NCBI GenBank assembly: GCA_027491415.1
Contig: JAOZFH010000020.1
Span: 1-40,147, forward strand
Reading direction: 5' to 3'
From: Thermoproteota archaeon
GTDB taxonomy: Archaea; Korarchaeota; Korarchaeia; Korarchaeales; Korarchaeaceae
DNA length: 40,147 nucleotides
Numbering within the stretch: the first letter of the stretch is position 1; the number at the start of each line of letters is the position of its first letter. This document shows positions 24,454 through 31,478 of the stretch, one piece after another. The notes beneath the pieces were generated by a model. The model worked only from the letters and a program-made list of their open reading frames with translations. It was not told the origin of the DNA and made no database searches. The position numbers and the translations under genes are program-made.

Positions 24454-24860
24454 CCTCGACTGCCCTCCCCCACGGAGGACCTCTCCGCCTCTATCCTCCT
24501 GAGGATCTCTCTGAGCTCCTCTGGGCTGAGGTGAACGGCTCCCTCCTCTATTAGCTTGACCAGACCGGGCCTTCCGAGCGTGTTCACCACTCTCTTGATC
24601 GCGTCCCGGGCCACGCTCCTCTCGTACTCCTCCCTGCTGACCCTGGGCCTGTAGACGTAGTACACCCCTCCCCTGCCGGTCCTGAACTCCCGCTCCACGA
24701 GTCCCTTCCCGTGAAGTCTGGAGAGCACGGTGCCGACGGTCGTGAGCGAGAGAGGCCTCTCCCGGCTCAGCTCCTCGAAGACCTCCCTGACGGTCGCCGA
24801 CCCCCTCTTGAACAGGACGTCCATGACCCTGGGCTCGAGCGGCTCCCTCCTCCTCGGCAA
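24450..24860 (-). CDS. BlaI/MecI-family winged-helix repressor
   Basis: 136 residues. The DNA-binding half is LEPRVMDVLFKRGSATVREV, with SLTTVGTVLSRLHGKGLVER and GGVYYVYRP, the canonical BlaI helix-turn-helix and wing. The C-terminal half (SREEYERSVARDAIKRVVN and LSPEELREILRRI) is the dimerisation part. TTG start with GGGGGTAGG upstream. The family binds palindromes of the TACA-n-TGTA type. Such palindromes lie in its own promoter and before the peptide genes at 28.7 kb, which supports it as regulator of the whole 24-35 kb locus. Confidence 0.92.
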   Translation of the reverse strand: MPRRREPLEPRVMDVLFKRGSATVREVFEELSRERPLSLTTVGTVLSRLHGKGLVEREFRTGRGGVYYVYRPRVSREEYERSVARDAIKRVVNTLGRPGLVKLIEEGAVHLSPEELREILRRIEAERSSVGEGSRG

Positions 24861-24871
24861 CCTACCCCCAT

Positions 24872-24924
24872 CTACGACATGATGTAAGGACGTTTAAATA
24901 TTTCCCCGCTTCTACATTGTGTAG
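24872..24924. promoter_or_regulatory. Divergent promoter with two BlaI-type operators
   Basis: A shared AT core GTTTAAATATTT at 24892-24903 serves both directions. CTACGACATGATGTAA (24872-24887) covers the repressor transcription start. CTACATTGTGTAG (24912-24924), a perfect 5-bp inverted repeat with 3-nt spacer, covers the rightward start. Both have TAC/GTA half sites as used by BlaI/MecI proteins. Confidence 0.65.
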
Positions 24925-24946
24925 TTTATTCCGCGGGGTGGTGGTG

Positions 24947-25141
24947 GTGAGCTTAGCCGAGGTGGTCAGGCTCCTGCTCCCCGTGATAGCCCTCCAAGTC
25001 GCGCTTCAAGTCTACAGCCTCTATCTGATCGTCAGGCGGTCCGAGTGGGGTCTCGGGACGAAGGTGAAGTGGTCCGTGGTCGTCATCGCCTTGGGGGTCC
25101 TCGGTGTCTTGGCGTTCCTGTTCCTGGGGAGGAGGCGGTGA
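24947..25141 (+). CDS. Small two-helix membrane protein, PLDc_N-like
   Basis: 64 residues from GTG 24947, chosen because GGGGTGG lies about 5 nt upstream and the frame before it runs through the operator. Two membrane helices (about 6-26 and 38-58) are separated by IVRRSEWGLGTKVKWS, and it ends LGRRR. This resembles the short PLDc_N family that often stands beside bacteriocin-type ABC exporters; some such short proteins are thought to give immunity. First gene of the rightward operon, 1 nt before the ATPase. Confidence 0.7.
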   Translation: MSLAEVVRLLLPVIALQVALQVYSLYLIVRRSEWGLGTKVKWSVVVIALGVLGVLAFLFLGRRR

Positions 25142-26113
25142 ATGGACGGGGGCGTCCTGGTGGAGGGTCTCGTTAAGGTCTACGGGGAGATAGAGGCCGT
25201 GAGGGACGTCTCCTTCGACGTCGAACCGGGGGAGGTGATGGGGCTACTCGGCCCCAACGGGGCCGGCAAGACCACCACCATGAGGGTACTCGCCTCCGTC
25301 ATCAGGCCAACGGCCGGCAGGGCCATAGTGAACGGGGCGGACGTTGTCAGGGAGAGGGACAGGGTCAGGAGGTCGGTGGGCTATCTCCCCGAGAGGTCGG
25401 GCCTGCCCGCGAGGATGACCGGCGAGAGGTACCTGACGATGTTCGCGAGGCTGCACGGCCTGGCGGACCCGGAGGGCAGGGCCAGGGAGGTGGCCAGGGA
25501 GCTCGGCATCTCCGACAGGTTGGGCTCCAAGTTGGGATCCCTCTCGAAGGGTCTAAAGAGGAGGGTGGCCATAGCCAGGGCCCTCGTCCACGACCCGCCC
25601 GTCCTGCTCCTGGACGAGCCCACGTCCGGCCTGGACCCAATCAGCAGGGCCCAGGTGCTGGACCTCATAGCCCGGCAGGCTGCGGAGGGGAAGGCGGTCC
25701 TGGTCTCATCCCACGTCCTGTCGGAGATGGAGAGGATCTGCACGAGGGTATGCCTCATCTCCCGGGGCAGGGTGCTCGCGCGGGGACCCCTCGACGAGGT
25801 TAGGTCCTCGGCCGGGAGGCCGGTGCTCAGGCTCAGGGCGCGGATGGCGGGAGACCTAGTTCCGCTCCTGGAGGCCGCCCTGCGGGAAGCCAGGCTCGCG
25901 GTCAGGCTAAGGGACCTGAACGGGGTCGTCGAGGTGGATCCGATAGGGGGGCCCGGCGACCTGCGGTCGGCGGCCGCGGTCGTCCTGAGGCGCCTCTTGG
26001 ATGAGGGGGTGGTGCCGGACCTGTTCGAGATCCACAGGCCGACGCTGGAGGAGGCGTTCGTGGCGCTCGTGGGGGGAGCGGCCCGTGCGGGGGATCTGGG
26101 CGCTGCTGGGTGA
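25142..26113 (+). CDS. ABC transporter ATPase 1
   Basis: 323 residues. Walker A is GPNGAGKTTTM, the signature is LSKGLKRR, Walker B is PVLLLDEPTSGLDP and the switch is SSHVL. The C-terminal ~100 residues form the extra domain of ABC-2/CcmA-type exporter ATPases. It should drive the permease encoded by the next, overlapping gene. A 73-nt stretch around Walker B (25566-25638) is base-identical to the second ATPase. Exported substrate inferred to be the modified peptides. Confidence 0.95.
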   Translation: MDGGVLVEGLVKVYGEIEAVRDVSFDVEPGEVMGLLGPNGAGKTTTMRVLASVIRPTAGRAIVNGADVVRERDRVRRSVGYLPERSGLPARMTGERYLTMFARLHGLADPEGRAREVARELGISDRLGSKLGSLSKGLKRRVAIARALVHDPPVLLLDEPTSGLDPISRAQVLDLIARQAAEGKAVLVSSHVLSEMERICTRVCLISRGRVLARGPLDEVRSSAGRPVLRLRARMAGDLVPLLEAALREARLAVRLRDLNGVVEVDPIGGPGDLRSAAAVVLRRLLDEGVVPDLFEIHRPTLEEAFVALVGGAARAGDLGAAG

Positions 26114-26837
26114 GGAGCTGAGGCTCTCGGCACAGAGGGCCGTCTGGACCGCCGCGGCCCTCTCCTTCTTCGGGATGGCCGGGGTTGCCGCACTGAAGAT
26201 GCTGCCCGAGCTGCTACCGGAGGGGGCCGTCCTTCCCGTTGAGATGACGGCCTCCGAGGCCGTCAGGGGCTACGTGAGGACCCTCTACCAGATAGGGTCC
26301 CTGGTGTCGGTCATGCTCGGGATGGACGTAGTCTCGGGGGAGGTGGAGGGTGGGACCCTTGAGCCGCTCCTCTCCGCGCCCGTGTCGGTGGGGTCCGTCT
26401 TCCTCGCCAAGCTGGCGGCCAGGCTGGCCGCCCTGGCCGCCGGGGTCGCGGCCTCCGCCGCGGTCACGTGGTGCTACGCCGTCAGCGTCTTCGGCCCCAC
26501 GGACCTGGCGAGGACCCTGGCGGCGTCGGCCTACGCCCTCCTACCCATCTCCTCGGGGGCGCTCTGCGCGGCGGGCGCCAGCGCCCTCTGTCGATCCCAG
26601 TCCTCCAGCGCCCTCCTCGGCGCAGCCGCCACCCTGGGGCTATTCGCCGCCTCCAGGGTCGGCCCCCGCTGGTTGACCCCCTTCGGTCGGGCGGAGCTGG
26701 CCTACGAGATCCTGGACGGCGGGCTGGGCGGCCTGGCCCGGCCAATCGTCGAGACCTCGCTCGCCCTGCTGATCCTCCTCGCCGCCGACCTGGCGGCGCT
26801 CCTGGCGGCCGAGAGGATGGAGAGGTGGTGGGGATGA
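26085..26837 (+). CDS. ABC-2 type permease 1
   Basis: 250 residues from GTG 26085, which has GGGGGGAG just upstream and overlaps the ATPase gene by 29 nt. About six membrane helices. The block MDVVSGEVEGGTLEPLLSAPVSV is the ABC-2 permease landmark (related to GERExGTLEpLLaaPvs). It should pair with ATPase 1 to export a peptide or lipid-like substrate. Confidence 0.9.
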   Translation: MRGIWALLGEELRLSAQRAVWTAAALSFFGMAGVAALKMLPELLPEGAVLPVEMTASEAVRGYVRTLYQIGSLVSVMLGMDVVSGEVEGGTLEPLLSAPVSVGSVFLAKLAARLAALAAGVAASAAVTWCYAVSVFGPTDLARTLAASAYALLPISSGALCAAGASALCRSQSSSALLGAAATLGLFAASRVGPRWLTPFGRAELAYEILDGGLGGLARPIVETSLALLILLAADLAALLAAERMERWWG

Positions 26838-27850
26838 TTGAGGTTAGCGGGCTCGTCAAGAGGTACGGCTCCGTCACGGCCATCGAGGGCGTGACCTTCT
26901 CGGTGGGGTCGGGGGAGGTGTTCGGCCTCCTCGGCCCCAACGGGGCCGGCAAGACCACCACCATGAGGATAATCTGCTGCGTGATACCCCCTGACGCGGG
27001 GTCCGTCGTCGTGGCGGGAGTAGACGCCCTTAGGGACCCGTCGAGGGCCAAGCAGTCCATCGGATACCTGCCCGAGGTCCCGTCGGTCTACAGCCGGCTT
27101 ACCGTCAGGGAGAACCTCGAGTTCTTCGCCAGGCTGTACGGGGTACCCGGCGGAGAGGCTGAGCCGAGGGTCTCTCGGCTCCTGAGGTTCTTCTCGCTGG
27201 AGGAAAGGGCGGATCAGCTGGCCTCGAGGCTGTCCAAGGGGCTGAGGCAGAGGCTGGCCATAGCCAGGGCCCTCGTCCACGACCCGCCCGTCCTGCTCCT
27301 GGACGAGCCCACGTCCGGCCTGGACCCGATAAGCGCCAGGGAGGTCAGGGACCTGGTGGTGAGGGTGGCCAGGGAGGAGGGGAAGACCGTCCTCCTCTCC
27401 ACTCACAACCTATTCGAGGCGGAGCAGGTCTGCGACAGGGTCGCGATAATAAGGAGGACGATCCTCGCCGTGGGGAGGCCGAGGGAACTCGCCGAGAGGG
27501 CCTCGATTAGGGTCCCGGTGAGGGTGGCCCTGGCCAACCCCTCGGAGGGGCTGGTGAGGGTGGCCCTCTCGGTCCAGGGGGTGACCTCCGCCAAGCTGGA
27601 GTCCGGAGAGCTCGTCGCGGAGCTTGAGGGGGATCCGGACTCGGTGGTGCCCGAGCTCAGCGCGGCCCTGGTCGCGGCGGGAGCCAAGATACTGTCGATC
27701 CGCCGAACCTCGTCGCTGGAGGAGGCGTTCATCTCGGTCGTCCGGGGCGGGCCGCGGGTGAGGTCCCGATCCGTCGGTGGTGGGGGGCGGGGCCCAGACG
27801 TGAACACGGGGACGGCCGAGATGTCTGGGGAGGGGGTGGTGCGGGCGTGA
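26834..27850 (+). CDS. ABC transporter ATPase 2
   Basis: 338 residues from ATG 26834, overlapping permease 1 by 4 nt. Walker A GPNGAGKTTTM, signature LSKGLRQR, Walker B PVLLLDEPTSGLDP and STHNLFEAEQV are intact. A C-terminal tail of about 30 Gly/Arg-rich residues is extra. It is paralogous to ATPase 1, and two blocks are identical at the DNA level, so the pair arose by tandem duplication with later homogenisation or strong constraint. Confidence 0.95.
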   Translation: MIEVSGLVKRYGSVTAIEGVTFSVGSGEVFGLLGPNGAGKTTTMRIICCVIPPDAGSVVVAGVDALRDPSRAKQSIGYLPEVPSVYSRLTVRENLEFFARLYGVPGGEAEPRVSRLLRFFSLEERADQLASRLSKGLRQRLAIARALVHDPPVLLLDEPTSGLDPISAREVRDLVVRVAREEGKTVLLSTHNLFEAEQVCDRVAIIRRTILAVGRPRELAERASIRVPVRVALANPSEGLVRVALSVQGVTSAKLESGELVAELEGDPDSVVPELSAALVAAGAKILSIRRTSSLEEAFISVVRGGPRVRSRSVGGGGRGPDVNTGTAEMSGEGVVRA

Positions 27851-28665
27851 TCAGGTGGTCGAGGGTTCTGTGCGTCCTGACGAAGGACTGGAGGGAGTTC
27901 TCTAGGAGCGGTTGGCTGGTCGGGACCGCCCTGGCGCTGACGGTCTACTTCGGCGTCGTCCTGCCGGCCATAATCGTGTTCGGGGCCAGGATCTCTGGCG
28001 GCGCCGTCGTCCCCATATCGATACCCGTCAGGCTCGGGGACCTGCCCCTTCCCGCGGCTCCCGAGGGGCTGGACGAGGTGGCTAGGTCTGTCTACGCGGC
28101 CTTCTCTCTGATCGTCCCCCCGCTCTTCCTGGTGATCCCCCTGGCGGTGTCGACCGTGATGGCGGCGGACAGCTTCGCCGGCGAGAGGGAGAGGGGGACT
28201 ATAGAGGTCCTCTTGGCCGCCCCGCTCACCGAGAGGGAGCTCTTCCTGGCCAAGGCCCTCGCGTCCCTGACGCCGGGTGTGGCGGCCTCCTGGGGGGCCT
28301 TCGCGCTGATGGCCCTGGCGACCAACCTGATGTCGGCTGACATGTTCGGCGGGTGGTGGTTCCCGTCCGGCCCCGAGTGGTACGTGGTCGTCGCCCTCGT
28401 GTCCCCGCTCTACGCCTTCCTCGCAATATCCCTCATAGTGCTGGCCTCCTCCAGGGCTAGGAGCGCCAGGGAGGCTCAGCAGGCGTCCGCAATACTGGTG
28501 GCGCCCATCCTGGCGGCGGTGTTCGGCCAGGTCCTCGGGGGCTTCGCGATCGGCTTGGAGCACCTCTTGATCTCAGCAGCGGTCCTGGCGGGTCTGGACG
28601 CCGGGCTCGTCGCCCTCGCGCCGGGCAGGTTCTTCTCTGGGGTGAGGTACATGAGGGTCGATTAG
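27847..28665 (+). CDS. ABC-2 type permease 2
   Basis: 272 residues, GTG start overlapping ATPase 2 by 4 nt. About six helices. The landmark DSFAGERERGTIEVLLAAPL is a perfect ABC-2 permease signature before helix 3. The first extracellular loop (about residues 45-85) is longer than in permease 1. It completes the second exporter; its end is 10 nt before the operator region of the peptide genes. Confidence 0.93.
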   Translation: MIRWSRVLCVLTKDWREFSRSGWLVGTALALTVYFGVVLPAIIVFGARISGGAVVPISIPVRLGDLPLPAAPEGLDEVARSVYAAFSLIVPPLFLVIPLAVSTVMAADSFAGERERGTIEVLLAAPLTERELFLAKALASLTPGVAASWGAFALMALATNLMSADMFGGWWFPSGPEWYVVVALVSPLYAFLAISLIVLASSRARSAREAQQASAILVAPILAAVFGQVLGGFAIGLEHLLISAAVLAGLDAGLVALAPGRFFSGVRYMRVD

Positions 28666-28674
28666 CTTGTCCAC

Positions 28675-28721
28675 TTGTAGTAGCTACTACAAATTGTAAT
28701 AATGCTTATATTATGTCGTAG
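28675..28721 (+). promoter_or_regulatory. Promoter and BlaI-type operators of the precursor-peptide genes
   Basis: TTGTAGTAGCTACTACAA at 28675-28692 is a perfect 18-bp palindrome. It overlaps TACAA-A-TTGTA at 28688-28698. A TATA-like TTATATTA at 28706-28713 follows, then ATGTCGTAG at 28713-28721, the exact complement of CTACGACAT in the repressor promoter (24872-24880). Transcription should start near 28735, just before the first peptide gene. Confidence 0.7.
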
Positions 28722-28743
28722 GTTGACCTCCCCAGGTGGGAGC

Positions 28744-28875
28744 GTGGAGGTGTCCGGGTACACTCCCCCCGCCATGCTGAACCTGACCGGGACCGGGGAT
28801 CAGGGGGTCGCCGCGGCCGTGGTCGTCGTCATAGGAATCCTCCTCATCTGGCTGGCCATCGACCTGACCCCGTGA
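28744..28875 (+). CDS. Putative RiPP precursor peptide 1 (43 aa)
   Basis: Reads VEVSGYTPPAMLNLTGTGDQ, then GVAAAVVVVIGILLIW and LAIDLTP. The leader carries Y-x-P-P-A-M and ends with DQG; the rest is hydrophobic with one Trp 30 residues after the Tyr. Start GTG 28744 follows AGGTGGG; GTG 28750 or TTG 28723 are possible. The first of five related ORFs in a row on the same strand, just downstream of the operator. Without a modifying context it would look like a single-helix membrane peptide; the following maturation genes argue for a precursor. Confidence 0.7.
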   Translation: MEVSGYTPPAMLNLTGTGDQGVAAAVVVVIGILLIWLAIDLTP

Positions 28876-28895
28876 GCCAAGCGAGGTGAGGGGAC

Positions 28896-29018
28896 TTGAG
28901 GACCTACACTCCACCAGCGCTGCTGAGCCTCTCTGGAGCGGTGGATCAGGGCGCGGTGGCGGCTGCCGTGGCCGTCATAGCGGCGGTGGCCCTGTGGCTC
29001 TGGCTCTGGGTCTACTGA
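28896..29018 (+). CDS. Putative RiPP precursor peptide 2 (40 aa)
   Basis: Reads MRTYTPPALLSLSGAVDQGA, then VAAAVAVIAAVALW and LWLWVY. TTG start with GAGGTGAG about 6 nt upstream. The leader Y-x-P-P-A-L followed by DQG aligns without gaps with peptide 1, and the Trp 30 residues after Tyr is conserved. The C-terminus alternates Trp (W-L-W-L-W-V-Y), the clearest candidate for side-chain crosslinking. Confidence 0.75.
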   Translation: MRTYTPPALLSLSGAVDQGAVAAAVAVIAAVALWLWLWVY

Positions 29019-29044
29019 TGACGCGTACACCGGGGTGAAGTCCA

Positions 29045-29173
29045 GTGAGGGCCTACTCGCCTCCGACGATGCTGAACATAACGACCTCCGCGAACGTGGG
29101 CCTCGTGACGCCCACCGTGGCGGTGATCATCCAGGCGCTGGTGTGGGTCTACGTCTGGGTCTGGGCGACCTGA
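29045..29173 (+). CDS. Putative RiPP precursor peptide 3 (42 aa)
   Basis: Reads MRAYSPPTMLNITTSANVGL, then VTPTVAVIIQALVW and VYVWVWAT. GTG start, with GGGGTGAAG upstream. It has the same Y-x-P-P-T-M leader, NVG in place of DQG, and Trp exactly 30 residues after Tyr, with alternating W/Y/W/W at the end. It does not overlap its neighbours; each peptide has its own ribosome site. Confidence 0.75.
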   Translation: MRAYSPPTMLNITTSANVGLVTPTVAVIIQALVWVYVWVWAT

Positions 29174-29188
29174 GGGAGGCTCAAACGC

Positions 29189-29332
29189 ATGGAGCGCCGC
29201 GCATACGCACCTCCCGCCATGCTCAACGCGATGTCCGACGGACGGGACCTTGGAGCAGTCATTCTCATGCCCATCCTCATAGCGATAGTGATCATCTGGG
29301 TGCTCGGGCAGGACTGGGGGGAGACCTCCTGA
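29189..29332 (+). CDS. Putative RiPP precursor peptide 4 (47 aa)
   Basis: Reads MERRAYAPPAMLNAMSDGRD, then LGAVILMPILIAIVIIW and VLGQDWGETS. ATG start, with GAGGGAGG about 12 nt upstream. Leader Y-x-P-P-A-M and DLG are conserved; the Trp falls 31 residues after Tyr. Its end differs from the others (polar, second Trp six residues later), so the family varies mainly at the C-terminus, as expected of a core peptide. Confidence 0.75.
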   Translation: MERRAYAPPAMLNAMSDGRDLGAVILMPILIAIVIIWVLGQDWGETS

Positions 29333-29355
29333 GCCCTGCCTGGGAGGTGAGGTGG

Positions 29356-29485
29356 GTGGAGAGGAAGTACGTCCCTCCGGCCCTCATGTCCATTAATGGA
29401 GGAGAAGGCGAAGACGGTCGTGATAGTGGCCCTGCTGGTCTGGCTCTGGGTCAAGGTCTTCGACCCCAAGGCGGCGGGAGTCTGA
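29356..29485 (+). pseudogene. Putative RiPP precursor peptide 5, frameshifted
   Basis: GTG 29356, after GAGGTGAGG, reads VERKYVPPALMSIN with the same leader motif. The frame then leaves the expected hydrophobic part. One base later, from ATG 29396, the other frame reads MEEKAKTVVIVALLVWLWVK and ends VFDPKAAGV at 29483-29485. Removing one A from ATTAATGG would join them. Either a real frameshift, a consensus error, or two very short ORFs. The [DN]-x-G turn is missing, and the spacing from Tyr to the first Trp is about six residues shorter than in the other peptides. Confidence 0.6.
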
Positions 29486-29504
29486 TCCCTCGGGGGGCCC
29501 GGCC

Positions 29505-30934
29505 TTGGCCCTGGAGCCACGGACTCCAGTGCGGCTTAGAAACCCCAAGAGGCTTCGCAAAGAGGCTTTCGGCGGCCTCTACATGGACCTCCCCCACTCT
29601 CTTTTTTTGATATTTAACGAGACGGGTTATCTGATCCTGAGGGAGGTCTCGGGGGGCTCCACTCCCGAGCAGGTCGCGGCCGCCCTGGCCGCCAGGTTCC
29701 CCCAGGAGGACCCGGACCTCATAATGGGGTCGGTAATCCGGTTCCTCGAGCAGGCCGCTGCGGCCGGCCTGGTGACGTTGGGGGACTCCCCCGAGACTCT
29801 TGGCGGCGCCGGACCCGCACCCGGCTCGATCGAACCAGCGCAGGCAGAAGGGGGCAGAGAGGGCCCCTCAGAGTACGCCAAGTCGATCCTCGATTCGCCC
29901 TACGTGCTGGGCGTCGAGCCGAACGTGCTGTCGGCCCCTCTCAAGGTCCTGATAGAGGTGACGAGGAGGTGCAACCTCAGGTGCCTCCACTGCTACGCGC
30001 GGAGCGGAGACACGGGCTCCGAGGAGATGGAGACCGAGGAGATGAAGTCCCTGCTCGAGGATCTGGTGGACTCGGGGGTCAACTACTTCGTCATATCCGG
30101 TGGGGAGCCTCTTGTCAGGAAGGACCTGTTTGAGCTCCTGGAGCACGTGGCGAGGCTCGGGGCTGAGGCGTCCCTGCTGACCAACGCCACCCTCATCGAC
30201 AGGGAGAGGGCGGCCCGGCTCAGGGACCTCGGGGTGCTGAAGGTGGAGGCCAACCTGGACTCCGCCAGGCCGGAGGTCTACGACAGGTTCCGGGGCGTTC
30301 CAGGCGCCTTCGAGATGACCGTCAGGGGAGTGAGGGCGCTGGTGGAGGAGGGCGTTCCCACGAGGCTGAACGTGACGGTGACGCGCATGAACGTGGGAGA
30401 GCTGGAGGACATCGTGGAGGCTGCCGTGGAACTCGGGGTGAGGGAGGTCGCCTTCGTCGAGCTAAAGCCCTCGGGCAGGGGGCTGGACAACTACTCGAAG
30501 CTCGCCCTCGGCCCGGAAGAGAGGGCGGAGGTGGGCAGGAGGCTGAGGGAACTCTCCAAGAGGTCAGGGGGAGGGCCCTGATCCTTGGCGGGAGCAGGGA
30601 GGACCTGGACATGGTCGACCCACACGGCGTCCTCCCGCTGTGCGGGGCCGGCAAGCTCCACTGCTCCATCACGCCGTGGGGCGACGTCAAGCCATGCGCC
30701 TTCCTCCCAGACGACCCCGCCTGCATCGCCGGCAGCGTCAGGGAGAGGAGCCTGCTGGAGATCTGGCAGAACTCCCCCCTGTTCAGCGCCTTCAGGAGGC
30801 TCGGGAATCCGATCTGCGAGGCCTGCGGCGACGCCAGGTGCGCGGGCGGGTGCAGGGTCCGGGTCTACGCCGCCACGGGATCGCTGGGTGGGGCCCCCGA
30901 CCCGAAGTGCTCCAGACTTGCCCCGGCGGGGTGA
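29505..30934 (+). pseudogene. RRE (PqqD-like) - radical SAM - SPASM peptide maturase, one-base frameshift
   Basis: The first frame (29505-30581) has a PqqD-like RRE domain at about residues 10-92. The radical SAM motif CNLRCLHC follows (Cys156, Cys160, Cys163), then ISGGEPLVRKD. It stops at 30579-30581. The second frame carries ALILGGSREDLDMVDPHG, then the SPASM cysteines (LHCSITPWGDVKPC and ICEACGDARCAGGC plus PKC). A run of five G at 30567-30571 with one G added would join SGGRALILGG exactly. Joined, the protein is about 476 residues. The family installs crosslinks or other carbon-centred changes on precursor peptides bound by the RRE. The start may instead be GTG 29529. Function depends on whether the frameshift is real, programmed or an error. 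Confidence 0.85.
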
Positions 30935-30941
30935 TGTGGAG

Positions 30942-31478
30942 ATGGAGGTAGAGGGGCTGTCCTACCCGCCTTCCGGCGAGGTGAGGGTTAGGAGGCTCTC
31001 GGAGGAGGACGACCTAACCCCTGCCTTCAGGCTGATGATGTCCCTCGACTACGGGGTCCCGGAAGAGGCGGTGACCGCGCTCTTCCCGTCGCCCAGCGCG
31101 GTTCAGGCCAGGGTGAAGATGGGCCTGGTCTCGGTGTACGTGGCCGAGGCGGACGGCGACGGGGAGCCCGTTGGCGTGGCGGTCGTCATCTCGACCCCCC
31201 AGTCGTACAACAGAGACCAGAGGGTCGTGGCCCTCGTAGGCGTCAGGCCCGGTCACAGGAGGAGGGGGGTAGGGACCACCCTCCTGAGGGCCGTGATCGA
31301 AGACTCGAGGAGGGAGGGGGTGAAGAAGCTGGTGGCGCAGGTCCCGGTTCAGAACAAGGCCTCAGCCGCCCTGTTCCTGAAGAACGACTTCAGGTTCGAG
31401 TCCTACCTGAGGGACGCCTACGGCATGGGCAGGGACTCCTACGTCATGGCCCTGAGGCTGGGAGGTGACGGCGCTTGA
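30942..31478 (+). CDS. GNAT N-acetyltransferase
   Basis: 178 residues from ATG 30942 (GTG 30936 also possible). The acetyl-CoA site reads VVALVGVRPGHRRRGVGTTL (Q/RxxGxG/A type loop), followed by the helix LLRAVIEDSRREGVKK and the strand VAQVPVQNKASAALFLKNDF, a standard GNAT motif B. Placed between the two radical SAM genes and overlapping the second by 4 nt, it belongs to the locus. A role in acetylating the finished peptide (self-protection or N-capping) is an inference. Confidence 0.88.
   Translation: MEVEGLSYPPSGEVRVRRLSEEDDLTPAFRLMMSLDYGVPEEAVTALFPSPSAVQARVKMGLVSVYVAEADGDGEPVGVAVVISTPQSYNRDQRVVALVGVRPGHRRRGVGTTLLRAVIEDSRREGVKKLVAQVPVQNKASAALFLKNDFRFESYLRDAYGMGRDSYVMALRLGGDGA

Noticed and set aside
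28711-29520. Minus-strand and long plus-strand frames across the peptide genes (for example 29035-29610)
   Set aside because: They lack ribosome sites and domains. The five short frames have individual ribosome sites and a shared motif.
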